From positions 186,001 through 250,000 of the forward strand of contig JADJKB010000021.1 of NCBI GenBank assembly GCA_016706225.1: a stretch of DNA of 64,000 nt, in the 5' to 3' direction. Each line of letters begins with the position of its first letter. Position 1 is the first letter of the stretch. The translations under genes were made by a program, and so were the position numbers. The stretch comes from Myxococcales bacterium (GTDB lineage: Bacteria; Myxococcota_A; Polyangia; Polyangiales; Polyangiaceae). Below are positions 16,057 through 25,178 of this stretch, one piece after another. The notes beneath the pieces are model-generated. The model did not search any database. It worked only from the letters and a program-made list of their open reading frames with translations, and had not been told where the DNA came from.

Positions 16057-17826
16057 ATGCGACATTTCGGGTGGCTCGGGCTGCTGTGTGCAGCCGTTTG
16101 GTTACCGATCGGTTGTGGCGGAGGTGATGCGTTCGAGTCCACGGGGACCGGAGGCACCGCAGGGAGCACGACGGGAGGCGCGGCGGGGAGCGGGACCGGA
16201 GGTACGACCGCGGGCGGTGCAGGCGGGAGCGGGGCCACGGGCGGCGCCGCAGGTGCGGGTGGTTCGGTCGGTGGCGCCGCGGGCGCCGGTGCAACGGGCG
16301 GCGCCGCGGGCGCCGGCGGCGGCTCCGGAGGTACCGGTGGCGCAAGCGGCGGCAACGGCGGCAGCGGAATCGGCACCTACGTCTCGCAGGCGATTGGCCA
16401 CGACAACAACCCGGGCACCCAATCGTCACCGGTGAAGACCATCGCGGTGGGAATTACCAAGGCGCAGGCCCTGGGTTCGAACGTGGACGTGTACGTCGCC
16501 GAGGGCACCTATCAAGAGAAGGTGGTGATGGTCCAAGGGATCAACCTGCTCGGCGGGCACCACTGCGACAATTCGGGTTGCAGCTGGGCGCGAGATCCAG
16601 CGAGCTACAATTCGACGATCAAGGCCACCGACGCCGAAGGGCTGCTCGCGGGCGCCTCGATCACACAGGCGACCAAGCTCGACGGTTTCAAGATCTATGG
16701 GGCCAATGGCGGCGCCGCGGGCACGGGGCGCATGGCGGTGACCCTCAAGGGTGGCACGCCGACGGTCAGCAACAACGTGATCGTTGGACCCGACGTCACA
16801 GGAACGGGACAAGGCGCGCGCGGCATCGCGCTCCAGATCCTCAGCCCGTCGAACGCTTCGACCGGTGCGGTCATCGATCAGAACACCATCACTGCCGGCC
16901 AGGCGGACGTGAGCATTGCGCTGGGCTTCGAGAACGGCGGTTCCGGCAAGTCCTACGCGGTGGTCACGAACAACTTCATCCAGGGCGGCAAGGGGCGAAT
17001 CGCGCGCGGCATCGGCGCCGGCACCTCCGGCACTGGAACGCGCGTAGCGAAGAACAAGATCTACTCCGGAAGCTCGAACAACGCCTCGGGCGACGCCTGG
17101 GCCATCAGCGTGGGCGGCGAGCTGGAGATCGACGCCAACGAGATCAACGTCGATCAGAGCAAGGTCGGCAACTGCATCGGCAGCGGCTACTGCGGCGGCA
17201 TTCTCAGCGCGAGCTCGACCTCGGTCATCACCAACAACATCGTGATCGGAATCACCGCGCCGTGGAGCGTCGCGGTGCAGCTGGCCGAGTTCGAGGTCGC
17301 GGGAGGCGCAGTGATCCTCAACGCCAACACGCTGCACGGTGGAGGTGTGAACACGGGCACGAGTGCCGCCTTGGTCCTGAGATTGGGCAACTGCCCTACG
17401 TGCGGCTTCAACGGTTTCGTCGGTAAGATCCGCAACAACATCCTGTGGGCCGGCGGCGGTGGGACCCGGTTCGGCGTGTACGAGGACGCCCCGCCCGGCA
17501 AGACGCAGCACCCGGTCGCGCTCGAGAACAACGACTTCTGGCTGTCTGGCAACACCGCGGCCACGAGCGCGCTCTACCGGGCCTACGACGGCTCGGCGCA
17601 GACTCTCCACACCACGACCAACGCGGTCGACGGCACCACGGTGCAGCTCACCGTCGGGAGCAGCGTCAACGTGAGCCCCGGCACCGATACCACCTGGCAC
17701 CTGACCAGCGGCTCTCAGTGCATCAACAAGGGGACCGCGACGGAAGCGCCCAAGACCGACATCGACGGCGACCCGCGACCGAAGAACAACGGTCTCGTCG
17801 ACATCGGGGCGGACGAGGCGGGCTGA
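16057..17826 (+). CDS. Surface lipoprotein with right-handed beta-helix
   Basis: This 589-residue protein from the ATG at 16057 has a signal peptide and lipobox PIGC (Cys20), then about 85 residues of Gly/Ala/Thr-rich linker. The rest (about 110-589) has the repetitive Asn/Gly/Ile pattern of a parallel beta-helix (for example TVSNNVIVG, AVVTNNFIQGG, TNNIVIG). It opens with SQAIGHDNNPGTQSSPVKT, as in DUF1565-type surface proteins, and closes with DIDGDPRPKNNGLVDIGADE, the usual end motif of choice-of-anchor Q proteins. It is likely exported to the cell surface and could bind or act on polysaccharide; no catalytic residues are assigned. Confidence 0.85.
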   Translation: MRHFGWLGLLCAAVWLPIGCGGGDAFESTGTGGTAGSTTGGAAGSGTGGTTAGGAGGSGATGGAAGAGGSVGGAAGAGATGGAAGAGGGSGGTGGASGGNGGSGIGTYVSQAIGHDNNPGTQSSPVKTIAVGITKAQALGSNVDVYVAEGTYQEKVVMVQGINLLGGHHCDNSGCSWARDPASYNSTIKATDAEGLLAGASITQATKLDGFKIYGANGGAAGTGRMAVTLKGGTPTVSNNVIVGPDVTGTGQGARGIALQILSPSNASTGAVIDQNTITAGQADVSIALGFENGGSGKSYAVVTNNFIQGGKGRIARGIGAGTSGTGTRVAKNKIYSGSSNNASGDAWAISVGGELEIDANEINVDQSKVGNCIGSGYCGGILSASSTSVITNNIVIGITAPWSVAVQLAEFEVAGGAVILNANTLHGGGVNTGTSAALVLRLGNCPTCGFNGFVGKIRNNILWAGGGGTRFGVYEDAPPGKTQHPVALENNDFWLSGNTAATSALYRAYDGSAQTLHTTTNAVDGTTVQLTVGSSVNVSPGTDTTWHLTSGSQCINKGTATEAPKTDIDGDPRPKNNGLVDIGADEAG

Positions 17827-17834
17827 GCCCCAGC

Positions 17835-18431
17835 TCACCTCGCGCCGACATGCTCTGACCGCGCTGGCGCGCCGAAGATCTGGGCGAACAGCTCTTCGGG
17901 GCCCGCCAGCCTGTGTTTGAAGCGCCGGCGGCGGGCCTGAGCACGATTGAAGCGGGCAACGAGCTGGTGATGGTGCCGGAGCTCGTCCCGGAGCAGCGCC
18001 TGATCCCGGCGCACAGTGCGGAGCAAGGACGGCTCCGCGAGCTGGTAGGGGCAATCGACCGCAGTCAGCACCCGGAGCCGGCGGATCCCGTTCCTGGGCC
18101 CAAGGGTCGCGCTGAGCGGATACGCACGACATGCCGTGGGGCGGGATGTATGAACTCCGCAGCGGTCATCCGGCTCCAAGAACTGACACACACCCGCTCG
18201 CTGCGCGAGCAACATCACGCGAGGGCCTTCGGGCAACCAGATCAGGCTGCTCGGCTCACCGGCGATGTCGACCTCGTGGGCGGATGCCCAGCTGACGAGC
18301 CGCGTCGGCGGCTGGCCCGTTGCTGCGCTGAGGCGAGCGAGATCGCTGAACGTCAGCGGCACGCGCAGATTGCGACAACACTCACCACAGCCGGTGCAGC
18401 GGAGCCGTGCAAGATGGAGACCGGACGCCAT
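17835..18431 (-). CDS. YkgJ-family cysteine cluster protein
   Basis: This 198-residue protein from the ATG at 18431 carries the conserved cysteine cluster: CTGCGECC near the N-terminus, then CQFL...CGVH and RPTACRAYP. This pattern defines the YkgJ (Zn- or Fe-chelating) family. The C-terminus is basic and Arg-rich. No signal peptide is seen. Role unknown, possibly metal binding. It is convergent with the beta-helix lipoprotein gene and divergent from the TM2 protein gene, with starts 75 bp apart. Confidence 0.85.
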   Translation of the reverse strand: MASGLHLARLRCTGCGECCRNLRVPLTFSDLARLSAATGQPPTRLVSWASAHEVDIAGEPSSLIWLPEGPRVMLLAQRAGVCQFLEPDDRCGVHTSRPTACRAYPLSATLGPRNGIRRLRVLTAVDCPYQLAEPSLLRTVRRDQALLRDELRHHHQLVARFNRAQARRRRFKHRLAGPEELFAQIFGAPARSEHVGAR

Positions 18432-18505
18432 GCGGCGCGCTCGAGGGTTACGCGCGCGGACGGGCGAGTAAAGCGCTCTGACACAACCTGGGTTATGCTC
18501 GGCCC

Positions 18506-18931
18506 GTGACGGGTCAACCCCCACGCGGTTGGGGACCTCCGCCGCCGGGTTACGGTCCGCCGGCGTACGGTCCGCCCACCCCGCCCGGCGGCGGAGCTTT
18601 TGCGCCGCCACCGATCGCGCCCTACGGCTACGGGTACGATCCCCGCGCACCGTACGGTATAGAACCGCGGACCGGACGACCGTACTCGGACAAACAGAAG
18701 GTCATCGCGGGCATCCTGCAGATCTTCCTGGGCAAGTTCGGCATCGGCCGCTTCTACACCGGCCACACGGGCATGGCGGTCGGTCAGCTCGTGGCGTGCA
18801 TGCTCGGCGTGTGGGTCTTTTCATGGTTCACCTGCGGCCTGACGGCCCTGGTGCTGCTCTGGCCCATCATCGATGGGATCGTGATCCTCGCGTCCGACCC
18901 GACGGACGCCGAGGGCCGACCGCTGCGCTGA
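18506..18931 (+). CDS. TM2-domain membrane protein
   Basis: This 141-residue protein starts at a GTG. The first 60 residues are a Pro/Gly/Tyr-rich cytosolic tail (repeats of PPxYGPP type). A TM2 domain follows: KQKVIAGILQIFLGKFGIGRFYTGHTG, cut here to landmarks ILQIFLGKFG and RFYTGH, then two membrane helices (about 92-127) ending in an acidic segment. TM2 proteins are small membrane proteins of unclear function. It stands alone between divergent YkgJ and convergent CDF genes. Confidence 0.87.
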   Translation: MTGQPPRGWGPPPPGYGPPAYGPPTPPGGGAFAPPPIAPYGYGYDPRAPYGIEPRTGRPYSDKQKVIAGILQIFLGKFGIGRFYTGHTGMAVGQLVACMLGVWVFSWFTCGLTALVLLWPIIDGIVILASDPTDAEGRPLR

Positions 18932-18943
18932 TTCGACCCGAGC

Positions 18944-19858
18944 TCAGGGTTCCAGCGCCGGCTCGACGAACAACCAGCGGACCTCGGGGCAGCGTTTACG
19001 TAGCTCGGCTTCGAACTCGTCGATGGCCTGAGCCAGCTCACGTGTCGTGAGCGTGGCGGCAAAGCGCAGCTTCACGGCGACCATGACCTCACCCGGCCCC
19101 TGCTGGATCGTCGTCATCCAGAGCAATTCCTCGGTGCGCGACAGCTCCGTCACCACATCCGCGACGGCGCGACTGATCTTCGGATCGGCGGCCTCTCCAA
19201 TCAGCAACGACTTGATCTCGACGGCCAGAAAGACGGCGACACCAATCAACACCACCCCGATCGCAACACTGCCCACCCCATCCCAGCGCGTGTCACCGGT
19301 ATAGTGGGAGACGATCACCGCGACCGTCGCGAGCGCCAGGCCGAGGGTCGCGGCCATGTTCTCCCCGAACACGACCACCAGATCGGAGTCCTTCGTCTCG
19401 CGCAGATAACGCATGAAGGGCACGTCGCCGCGGCGGCGCCCGATCTCCTTGATGTTCGACAGCGTGGCAGCGCCCTCGAGCGCCAGGGAACACAACAGGA
19501 TCACCAGGGCGATCCAGACCCTGTCGACCGGCTCCGGATGACGGATCTTGTGGATCCCCTCGTACACCGAGAACACGCCACCGCCCGAGAACAAGAGCAG
19601 CGCCACCATGAACGACCAGAAGTAGAGCGCGCGGCCGTAACCGAGCGGGTGGCGCTCGTCGGCCGGGCGCCGCGCCCGGTGCACTCCAAGCAGCAGCAGC
19701 CCCTGATTTCCGCAGTCGGCGGCAGAGTGCAGCGTCTCGGCGAGCATGGCGCCAGAGCCCGTGAGCACTGCTGCGACCCCCTTGCCGGTTGCGATCACGG
19801 CGTTGACGACCAGCGACTGAAGGATGTGGCCGGTACCGTGTTTCTGTTCGGAGCCCAT
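18944..19858 (-). CDS. Cation diffusion facilitator transporter (CDF, ZnT9-like)
   Basis: This 304-residue inner-membrane protein has six predicted helices and a cytosolic C-terminal domain. The metal-site helix reads AETLHSAADCGNQ, in which the usual HxxxD pattern of the CDF transport site is seen; the DCGNQ variant and the ADERHPLGYGRALYFW loop are typical of the ZnT9/SLC30A9-like branch. It would exchange divalent cations (Zn, Mn, Co or Fe) for protons. The C-terminal domain ends with VRWLFVEPAL. It ends 12 bp after the convergent TM2 gene and starts 56 bp from the divergent lipoprotein pseudogene. Confidence 0.9.
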   Translation of the reverse strand: MGSEQKHGTGHILQSLVVNAVIATGKGVAAVLTGSGAMLAETLHSAADCGNQGLLLLGVHRARRPADERHPLGYGRALYFWSFMVALLLFSGGGVFSVYEGIHKIRHPEPVDRVWIALVILLCSLALEGAATLSNIKEIGRRRGDVPFMRYLRETKDSDLVVVFGENMAATLGLALATVAVIVSHYTGDTRWDGVGSVAIGVVLIGVAVFLAVEIKSLLIGEAADPKISRAVADVVTELSRTEELLWMTTIQQGPGEVMVAVKLRFAATLTTRELAQAIDEFEAELRKRCPEVRWLFVEPALEP

Positions 19859-19914
19859 GGGGTGAGCCCGGCTTTTAGCACGAGACCGGAGGCGTTTTGC
19901 CGTATCGTCGCGGC

Positions 19915-20830
19915 ATGCGCGCGGTGTTCCCGTGGTCGGCCTCGTTCCTCTTTGGCGTCATGGCGTGCGGGTCGCAGGGCCCGATCGTGCCTGGAGCAAG
20001 ACCCGCCGTGGTCGCGGTTGCGCCCGCGAAAGAGCCCCGGCCCGCCCAGTCGCCACCCTCTCTCAGCGGACCACCCCGCGATCCGCGCGCTTTGTTTCCG
20101 CCCTCGCCGATCACCGATTTCGCCAATTCGATGCGCCAAATCGCCCTCGCCGCTCTGGACGGTGGCCCGCTCCCGGAGGTCGGCGTGCCCATCGAGCGGC
20201 AACGCGACCCGAACCGACTCGTCCGTGCGGAGCAGCCAAGACCGGCGGCTCGCGACCTCGAGGTCTTTGCGTTCGCGATGGAGATCACGCTGATCCTGCG
20301 CGCGCCGAACGCAGACGGCGGCAGCGACGAAGACGACGGCGGCTTCGAAGTGATCGCCTTTCTGTCGCGCACCGGCCTGAAGGTAGCGGGGCTGCGTCCG
20401 CGGGGTCCACGCGCGATCAAGGAGACGCCAGGCTGGCTGTCCGGTGCCCGTACCTTCGGCAACGACGTGCTCGGAAGCCCTGCGACGGCGTCGCATCGGC
20501 GACCTGTTGGTCGGCGACACCGAGCGCCCGGTGCTGAACGACGACTTCTTGTTCAAGCGGCTGATGGACGAGCGTCCCAAGGTCGATGCGTTGGAGCGCC
20601 TCGAGGCACTCGCTGCGAAACACGAGCGTGCGCTGGGCTACCACTTCGACGATGTGTACCTGCTCGCGCGCGATCGGAGCGGCAGCCTGGTCGGCCTGCA
20701 GCTCCAGGTCGACGAGGATGACGGTCAACTCATGCTGGACGCCGCGCCGCTCGTGCGCGTGGAACGGCTACGCAAGGACCGCGACGAGCCGGCGGCGCTC
20801 GAGGCCCCGAAGCCGCCGCCGCCGCCGTGA
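19915..20830 (+). pseudogene. Lipoprotein gene split by a frameshift
   Basis: The first half reads from the ATG at 19915 with a signal peptide and lipobox GVMAC, and continues sensibly to SGARTFGNDV near 20470. The coding pattern then moves to the +1 frame (SEALRRRRIGDLLVGDTERP) and runs to the TGA at 20828-20830, ending in a poly-proline tail. The in-frame continuation turns into Arg/Gly-rich nonsense. Skipping one base near 20470 joins the halves into a protein of about 304 residues. The family is not recognised. This is either a true frameshift mutation or an assembly error. Confidence 0.75.
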
Positions 20831-20832
20831 GG

Positions 20833-21015
20833 TCAGCGGTCGGTCGCGTGATTTCGCGCCGCGACCCAGCCGCCCAACATCAGGACAGCCAGCCCCACGA
20901 GCAGCGCCGCCGAGACCCGCGCCCCGACATCCGCGACTGAACCCTGGACCCCGACGCCCGCGGCGAGCGCGGCGGCGAGGGAGACGCCCAAGACCCACGA
21001 GTTACCCGGATTCAC
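20833..21015 (-). CDS. Small two-helix membrane protein
   Basis: From the GTG at 21015 this gives 60 residues with two hydrophobic stretches (WVLGVSLAAALAAGVGV and ALLVGLAVLMLGGWVAA) and a basic end. A strong AGGAGG sequence lies just upstream of the GTG, which decides the start; the spacing is short. It follows the beta-barrel-like gene by 43 bp on the same strand. The function is unknown. Confidence 0.55.
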   Translation of the reverse strand: MNPGNSWVLGVSLAAALAAGVGVQGSVADVGARVSAALLVGLAVLMLGGWVAARNHATDR

Positions 21016-21058
21016 GCCCCTCCTACGCGCGGCCCCGGCCGCTCTTCCCTGGCGGCGC

Positions 21059-21829
21059 TCAGAAATATGCGGCAACACCCAGGGTCATCACGACCTGGTA
21101 TTGCCACTCGGTGTGATAGGTGACTTTCTGAGCCGCGCCGGAGGCCCAGACGACGTCGATGCGGTCGGCCAGTTTGTCGGACACGCCGGGGTTGTAGCTG
21201 CCCCGGAGGCCGACCGGAATGCGCAGGTCGATGGACGGCACCGGGAGCTTGATCTCCACTCCACCGCCGAACGTGAGCATCGTGTAGTTGTCGGCTCGCG
21301 CTTCCATCTCGGTCCCGAGCGGTTTGTCCACCTCCGCCTTGGCACTGCTCGGGAACACGAGCTCCGGACCCACGAAGAACATCGGCTGCACCACCGGCCC
21401 CGGCACCACGATCTTGGCCAGAATGGGCACGTGCCACGCACCTTGTTCGATGCTGATGGTCACCTTGTAGACACCATTGAACGTGATGTCGCCCTTGCCG
21501 CGATCGGTGGTGCGGAGTGCGTCGACCTCGAGTCCGAGGAGGTCGATGAACCGCGCATCGAACATCAACCCACCGCCGAGCGTCGTTCCGCCGAAGCCTG
21601 GATAAAACTCGGCCTGTCCTGTGCCCACGCCCGGAACTGTCAGGGTCTTGTCCCCGGGCTTGCTGATGAAGTTTCCACCGGCCACACCCAAGAGGCCCAC
21701 ACCACCGGAGAAGGATTTTCGTGCGGGTTTGGCCGAGTCTTCCGCGAGCGCGCGGTTCGAGACGAACAGCCCGAGCGCGAGCGCGAGGCCCTGCAACACA
21801 ACGACGTTCTTCGATTTGAAATAGCGCAT
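21059..21829 (-). CDS. Exported outer-membrane-type protein of unknown function
   Basis: This 256-residue protein from the ATG at 21829 has a signal peptide ending SNRALA|ED. The mature part is Gly-rich with alternating hydrophobic strands (MLTFGGGVEIKLPV, IDLRIPVGLRGSYNPG) and ends in aromatic AAYF, as in outer-membrane beta-barrels. It has no lipobox. I do not recognise the family; a porin-like or envelope-barrel role is an inference from composition and the C-terminal aromatic residue. Confidence 0.7.
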   Translation of the reverse strand: MRYFKSKNVVVLQGLALALGLFVSNRALAEDSAKPARKSFSGGVGLLGVAGGNFISKPGDKTLTVPGVGTGQAEFYPGFGGTTLGGGLMFDARFIDLLGLEVDALRTTDRGKGDITFNGVYKVTISIEQGAWHVPILAKIVVPGPVVQPMFFVGPELVFPSSAKAEVDKPLGTEMEARADNYTMLTFGGGVEIKLPVPSIDLRIPVGLRGSYNPGVSDKLADRIDVVWASGAAQKVTYHTEWQYQVVMTLGVAAYF

Positions 21830-21888
21830 GGCAATCACGACCTCGTGCCCAGCCGCCTACCACGGAACGAGTCGGGCGGCAGTCGGGC

Positions 21889-22698
21889 TCAGCGCAGGCG
21901 GTAGTGCAGCACGAGTGTGCGCCCGCCTCGCTCCACGGTGACACCAAGCTCCTTGCCTTGTCTGACCCCCGCAAGCGCCAAGAGCGCCGACTCGGGTCGC
22001 CTGGCGTCGGCGCCGTTCAGCTGCGTGACGAGATCGCCTTCGACGAGGCCGATGCTGGCGAGCAGTGACCCTGCTCGGACTCCCAGCAGTCGGAACCCGT
22101 TGGGCGCGCGGACGAACCGTGCTCCGCCGAGGGAGAAGCGAGCGGCCGCCGGCGCAACCGCAGGCGACTGAGGCGACGGGCGCGCGCGCGAGGCGGCCAC
22201 CGGAGTGGACTGCGCCGCCGAGATCAGAGAGAGCTCTGCCCGGCAGCGACTCTCGTTCCGCTCGAGCCAAACGCTGGGAGACGCCGCCGCGCCCGCGTGA
22301 CCAATGAACGAGACGGTCCGGTCCCCGAAGTGATCGCCGATCCGCACGAGTCGAGCCTGGCCGGCCTGGTCCGTGAGGGTCGCGAGAGACCAGGTCGGGT
22401 CGGCGGACTCGGTGATGATCCGAGCTGCGATCCCCGGACAGGCTTGCTCGCCGGCGAGCCCATGTGACTCGGAGGAGCGAGAGCCCCATGCAGCGCCGAG
22501 CTCGGCGGCCGTCAGCGGACGCTGGGGCACCGCCGGCCGGAGCGCAGTCGCACGGTCGCCGGACTCGATCCGAAGCGCCGGCGGCCCGAGAGCGCCGGCG
22601 ATCAGCGTCGAGAGCGCGTGCGCCTGCAACACGCTCAGCGCCAGCACCCCGAGCGCAACCACGACCGCGTGCAGGACGAGCGGCAACTGTCGACGCAT
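21889..22698 (-). CDS. Type II secretion GspC-like protein with PDZ domain
   Basis: From the ATG at 22698 this is 269 residues: a short cytosolic N-terminus, one membrane anchor (about 5-28), a periplasmic homology-region-like part with RLVRIGDHFGDRTVSFIG, a Pro/Ala linker and a C-terminal PDZ-like domain (about 195-269: LLGVRAGSLLASIGLVEGDLV, ending LVLHYRLR). This is the GspC layout. GspC links inner-membrane and outer-membrane parts of the type II secretion machine. No other gsp gene is in the window, so it is an orphan or a paralogue used elsewhere. Confidence 0.7.
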   Translation of the reverse strand: MRRQLPLVLHAVVVALGVLALSVLQAHALSTLIAGALGPPALRIESGDRATALRPAVPQRPLTAAELGAAWGSRSSESHGLAGEQACPGIAARIITESADPTWSLATLTDQAGQARLVRIGDHFGDRTVSFIGHAGAAASPSVWLERNESRCRAELSLISAAQSTPVAASRARPSPQSPAVAPAAARFSLGGARFVRAPNGFRLLGVRAGSLLASIGLVEGDLVTQLNGADARRPESALLALAGVRQGKELGVTVERGGRTLVLHYRLR

Positions 22699-22848
22699 GC
22701 GCACCCCGTTTGCGAGCGCCGTGCCAGAGACTCGAGCTGCTGCAGTCGCGCGGATCCGGGAGGTTTCTGCGTCCGCTCTCCCGCCCACTTGTCAACTTGG
22801 CAGCGCGGGCTTCCGAAAGCTGACCTCGTGTCTTAGGCTCGCGCGCGC

Positions 22849-23307
22849 ATGACCGGCTACCTGATCGAACGTTTCCTCCACCTGCTCGGCGCGTTTGGCT
22901 TCGTCGCCTCCCACGGCGCCACCGCCGCCGTCACGTTCAAGCTGCGCAAGGAGCGCGATCCAGCGCGGGTCCGCGCTTACCTGGATCTCTCGCGCTCGAC
23001 CCGCGGGGTCATGCACGGTTCGTTCTTGCTGCTCTTGCTCGGCGGCATCGGCGCGGGCTTCCACGGCAAATGGTGGTCGTCGGGTTGGATCTGGACGTCG
23101 CTCGTGCTGCTCATCGTGCTCTTCGCCGCGGCGTTTCCGCTGGCCGTTCCGTATTTCAAGGCCATCCGCAAGGCCGCGGAGGCAGATCCGCCGAACCAGA
23201 CCGAGCTCGACTCCCTGCTGCAATCACCCCGGGGCCTCGTGCTCGCCTGGGTGGAATCAATCGGGATCCTGATCATCCTGGGGCTGATGGTATTCAAGCC
23301 GTTCTAG
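22849..23307 (+). CDS. Integral membrane protein (DUF2269-like)
   Basis: This 152-residue protein has four predicted membrane helices (about 8-28, 55-75, 83-103, 130-150) with a conserved-looking basic loop KLRKERDPARVRAYLDLS between helices 1 and 2. The pattern resembles DUF2269, a family of small four-helix membrane proteins of unknown role, but this call is tentative. It is divergent from the GspC-like gene. Confidence 0.6.
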   Translation: MTGYLIERFLHLLGAFGFVASHGATAAVTFKLRKERDPARVRAYLDLSRSTRGVMHGSFLLLLLGGIGAGFHGKWWSSGWIWTSLVLLIVLFAAAFPLAVPYFKAIRKAAEADPPNQTELDSLLQSPRGLVLAWVESIGILIILGLMVFKPF

Positions 23308-23313
23308 CTAGTC

Positions 23314-23336
23314 TCGACTTGGGCAGTCTTGCGATG
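23314..23336 (+). repeat. Short intergenic repeat, copy 1
   Basis: A 23-nt sequence beginning TCGACTTGGGCAGT and ending TTGCGATG recurs at 47947-47969 with one mismatch. Both copies sit shortly after the stop of a plus-strand gene. The function is unknown. Confidence 0.55.
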
Positions 23337-23356
23337 CTCAGCGCACGCACGGCCCC

Positions 23357-24334
23357 CTACCCCCGCCCCAAGTAGACCGCGGCGGCGACGCCGATCAGTA
23401 CGACCCCCAACAGAACGACGTACACGAGCCGGCGTGACTCCGAGGCCTCGCCCGCTTCACCCTTCCGAATCTTCGCGAGGCTCACCCAAGCCTCACCCGC
23501 GCTGGCAAAACGCTGCTCGGGCCGCCGGTTGACCGAACGCGCGAACCAGGCGTCGAACCCAGGCGGCAGCGCGTCGCCCGCGCCGACGCCCGCCGCCCGG
23601 AGCGAGGCGGGCTCGAGCTCCCCGCGTTCGAGCTCGAGCATCAAATCGACGACACTCGAACCAGCACCAGCGTGCCGCCAGTAGTGGTGCGAGGTGAGCA
23701 CGAAGTACGTCAACAGCCCGAGCGCCCACACGTCTGCCGAGGGGGACGGCACAAAACCCGGCCGAGCTTGTTCCGGCGCTGTCCAGAGCGGCGTACCCAA
23801 GCCCGCCTCGGTAGACGCGAGACTCTTGTCCGCGAGCCCCTTTGCGATGCCGAAGTCCGACACCTTTGCAGTCGGCGCCCCGGCTTCGTCCAGCAGCAGC
23901 AGCACGTTCTCCGGTTTCAGGTCCCGATGCACGATGCCGAGCTCATGGGCGCGGGCCACGGCAGAGAAGATCTGCTCGAGCAAGCGGAAGCCTGCGTCGA
24001 GCGCGGGCTTGCCGTGCTCCGCGAGCCACGCCGAGAGCGCTGGGCCGCGGATGAGCTCCATTGCAATCCACGGCTGCCCGGACTCCTCGTCGACCCCCGC
24101 ATCCAGGGTCGAGACCACGCTGGGATGATCGAGCCGGGCGCTCAGCCGCGCCTCACGCCGAAAACGATGCAGCGCCTTGCCCTCGTCGAGCAGCTCGCGC
24201 TTGAGCAACTTCAGCGCGACGCGGTGACCATCCTTCACCCGCTCGGCCTCCCAGACCGTGCCCATGGCGCCCTGCCCGATGCGCCCGAGCAGTCGATACT
24301 GGCGCACCAGCGGGCCGGTTGCCGACGTGCTCAC
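23357..24334 (-). CDS. Ser/Thr protein kinase with C-terminal membrane anchor
   Basis: From the GTG at 24334 the protein has 325 residues: a kinase domain (about 12-280) with GRIGQGAMGTVW, Lys42, HRDLKPEN (Asp138) and DFG (Asp160), then a basic stretch and a single membrane helix near the end (VYVVLLGVVLIGVAAAVY). It phosphorylates Ser/Thr targets in the cytosol. The GTG overlaps the stop of the upstream GAF gene (GTGA), so the sensor and kinase are probably made in equal amounts. Almost nothing lies outside the membrane after the helix, so the signal likely comes from the cytosolic GAF partner. Confidence 0.88.
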   Translation of the reverse strand: MSTSATGPLVRQYRLLGRIGQGAMGTVWEAERVKDGHRVALKLLKRELLDEGKALHRFRREARLSARLDHPSVVSTLDAGVDEESGQPWIAMELIRGPALSAWLAEHGKPALDAGFRLLEQIFSAVARAHELGIVHRDLKPENVLLLLDEAGAPTAKVSDFGIAKGLADKSLASTEAGLGTPLWTAPEQARPGFVPSPSADVWALGLLTYFVLTSHHYWRHAGAGSSVVDLMLELERGELEPASLRAAGVGAGDALPPGFDAWFARSVNRRPEQRFASAGEAWVSLAKIRKGEAGEASESRRLVYVVLLGVVLIGVAAAVYLGRG

Positions 24335-25098
24335 GTGCGTCCGCGACGTTCCAGCGCAAGCGCGACGAAGCTCGACATCAGATAGGCAAACGTCTCCTCG
24401 TCGCTGTTCCAGGTTCGCTGCTGCCCGACGTGCTCGTGGCACACCACCCCGACCATCCTCCCGTTCACCCAGATCGGCACGTCGAGCATCGACGAAATCG
24501 AGAGTGGCGCCAGGTAGACCGAGGAGAAACACGAAGTGCGTGGGTCCTTGTGGGCATCGTGCGCCGCAATCGTCCGCTCGGTCGCCAGCGCCTTGAAGTA
24601 GGGCGTGAAGTCCTTGGCAAACAGCTCGACGCCAGAGGCGTGCGAGCCCGTCGCCCGCTCGAACAGGTCGGCGCAGGTGATCTTGGTGCGTTCGGTGTCG
24701 AGGAACCAGACGCTCACGCGCTCGACGTCGAGCGCGCTCGATGCGGCCTCGTTGATCCGCCGCACCGTGGCGTCCACGTCCCCGACGAACAGACTGCGTT
24801 GTGTCATCAGCTCGACGTAGGTCGCCAGATGTCGACGCAACGATCGGGTCTCGTCGCCCCCGGCCCGAGAAGGCGAGATGGCCCCGATACCCGGGGTGGG
24901 CCTGGGCGTCGTGGGTTGGGTGAATTCAGTGCGCAAGCGCGCCATCGCGTGCTCGAGCCGCTCGAGAAGCTCTGGCGAGTCCTCGACCGCCGCGGCCTCG
25001 GTGGAGGTCAGCTGCGCCATCGAGGCCAGTCGCATCTTGGCCACCAGCCCCCCGAGGCCGTTCGCCTCGTCGAAATAACCCCGACTCCGGTCACCCAT
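24331..25098 (-). CDS. GAF-domain protein coupled to kinase
   Basis: From the ATG at 25098 the protein has 255 residues; longer starts add Arg/Pro-rich sequence without sense. After an N-terminal helical part comes a GAF domain (about 85-250: DATVRRINEAASSALDVERVS, then MLDVPIWVNGRMVGVVCHEH). GAF domains bind small ligands or redox cofactors; the ligand is not evident. No signal peptide or catalytic domain is present. The stop overlaps the GTG of the kinase gene, so it is probably the sensor or regulatory partner of that kinase. Confidence 0.85.
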   Translation of the reverse strand: MGDRSRGYFDEANGLGGLVAKMRLASMAQLTSTEAAAVEDSPELLERLEHAMARLRTEFTQPTTPRPTPGIGAISPSRAGGDETRSLRRHLATYVELMTQRSLFVGDVDATVRRINEAASSALDVERVSVWFLDTERTKITCADLFERATGSHASGVELFAKDFTPYFKALATERTIAAHDAHKDPRTSCFSSVYLAPLSISSMLDVPIWVNGRMVGVVCHEHVGQQRTWNSDEETFAYLMSSFVALALERRGRT

Positions 25099-25178
25099 GC
25101 AGCACGACGCTATCAGCTCCGCCCGCTTGCTGGGTGCCGCTGCTTGCCCCGGCCCCACCCAAACGCTAGGCCTCGGGT

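Noticed and set aside
16426..18132. A 568-codon minus-strand frame opposite the beta-helix lipoprotein
   Set aside because: It conflicts with a strong lipoprotein gene and with the YkgJ gene, and shows no recognisable domain.
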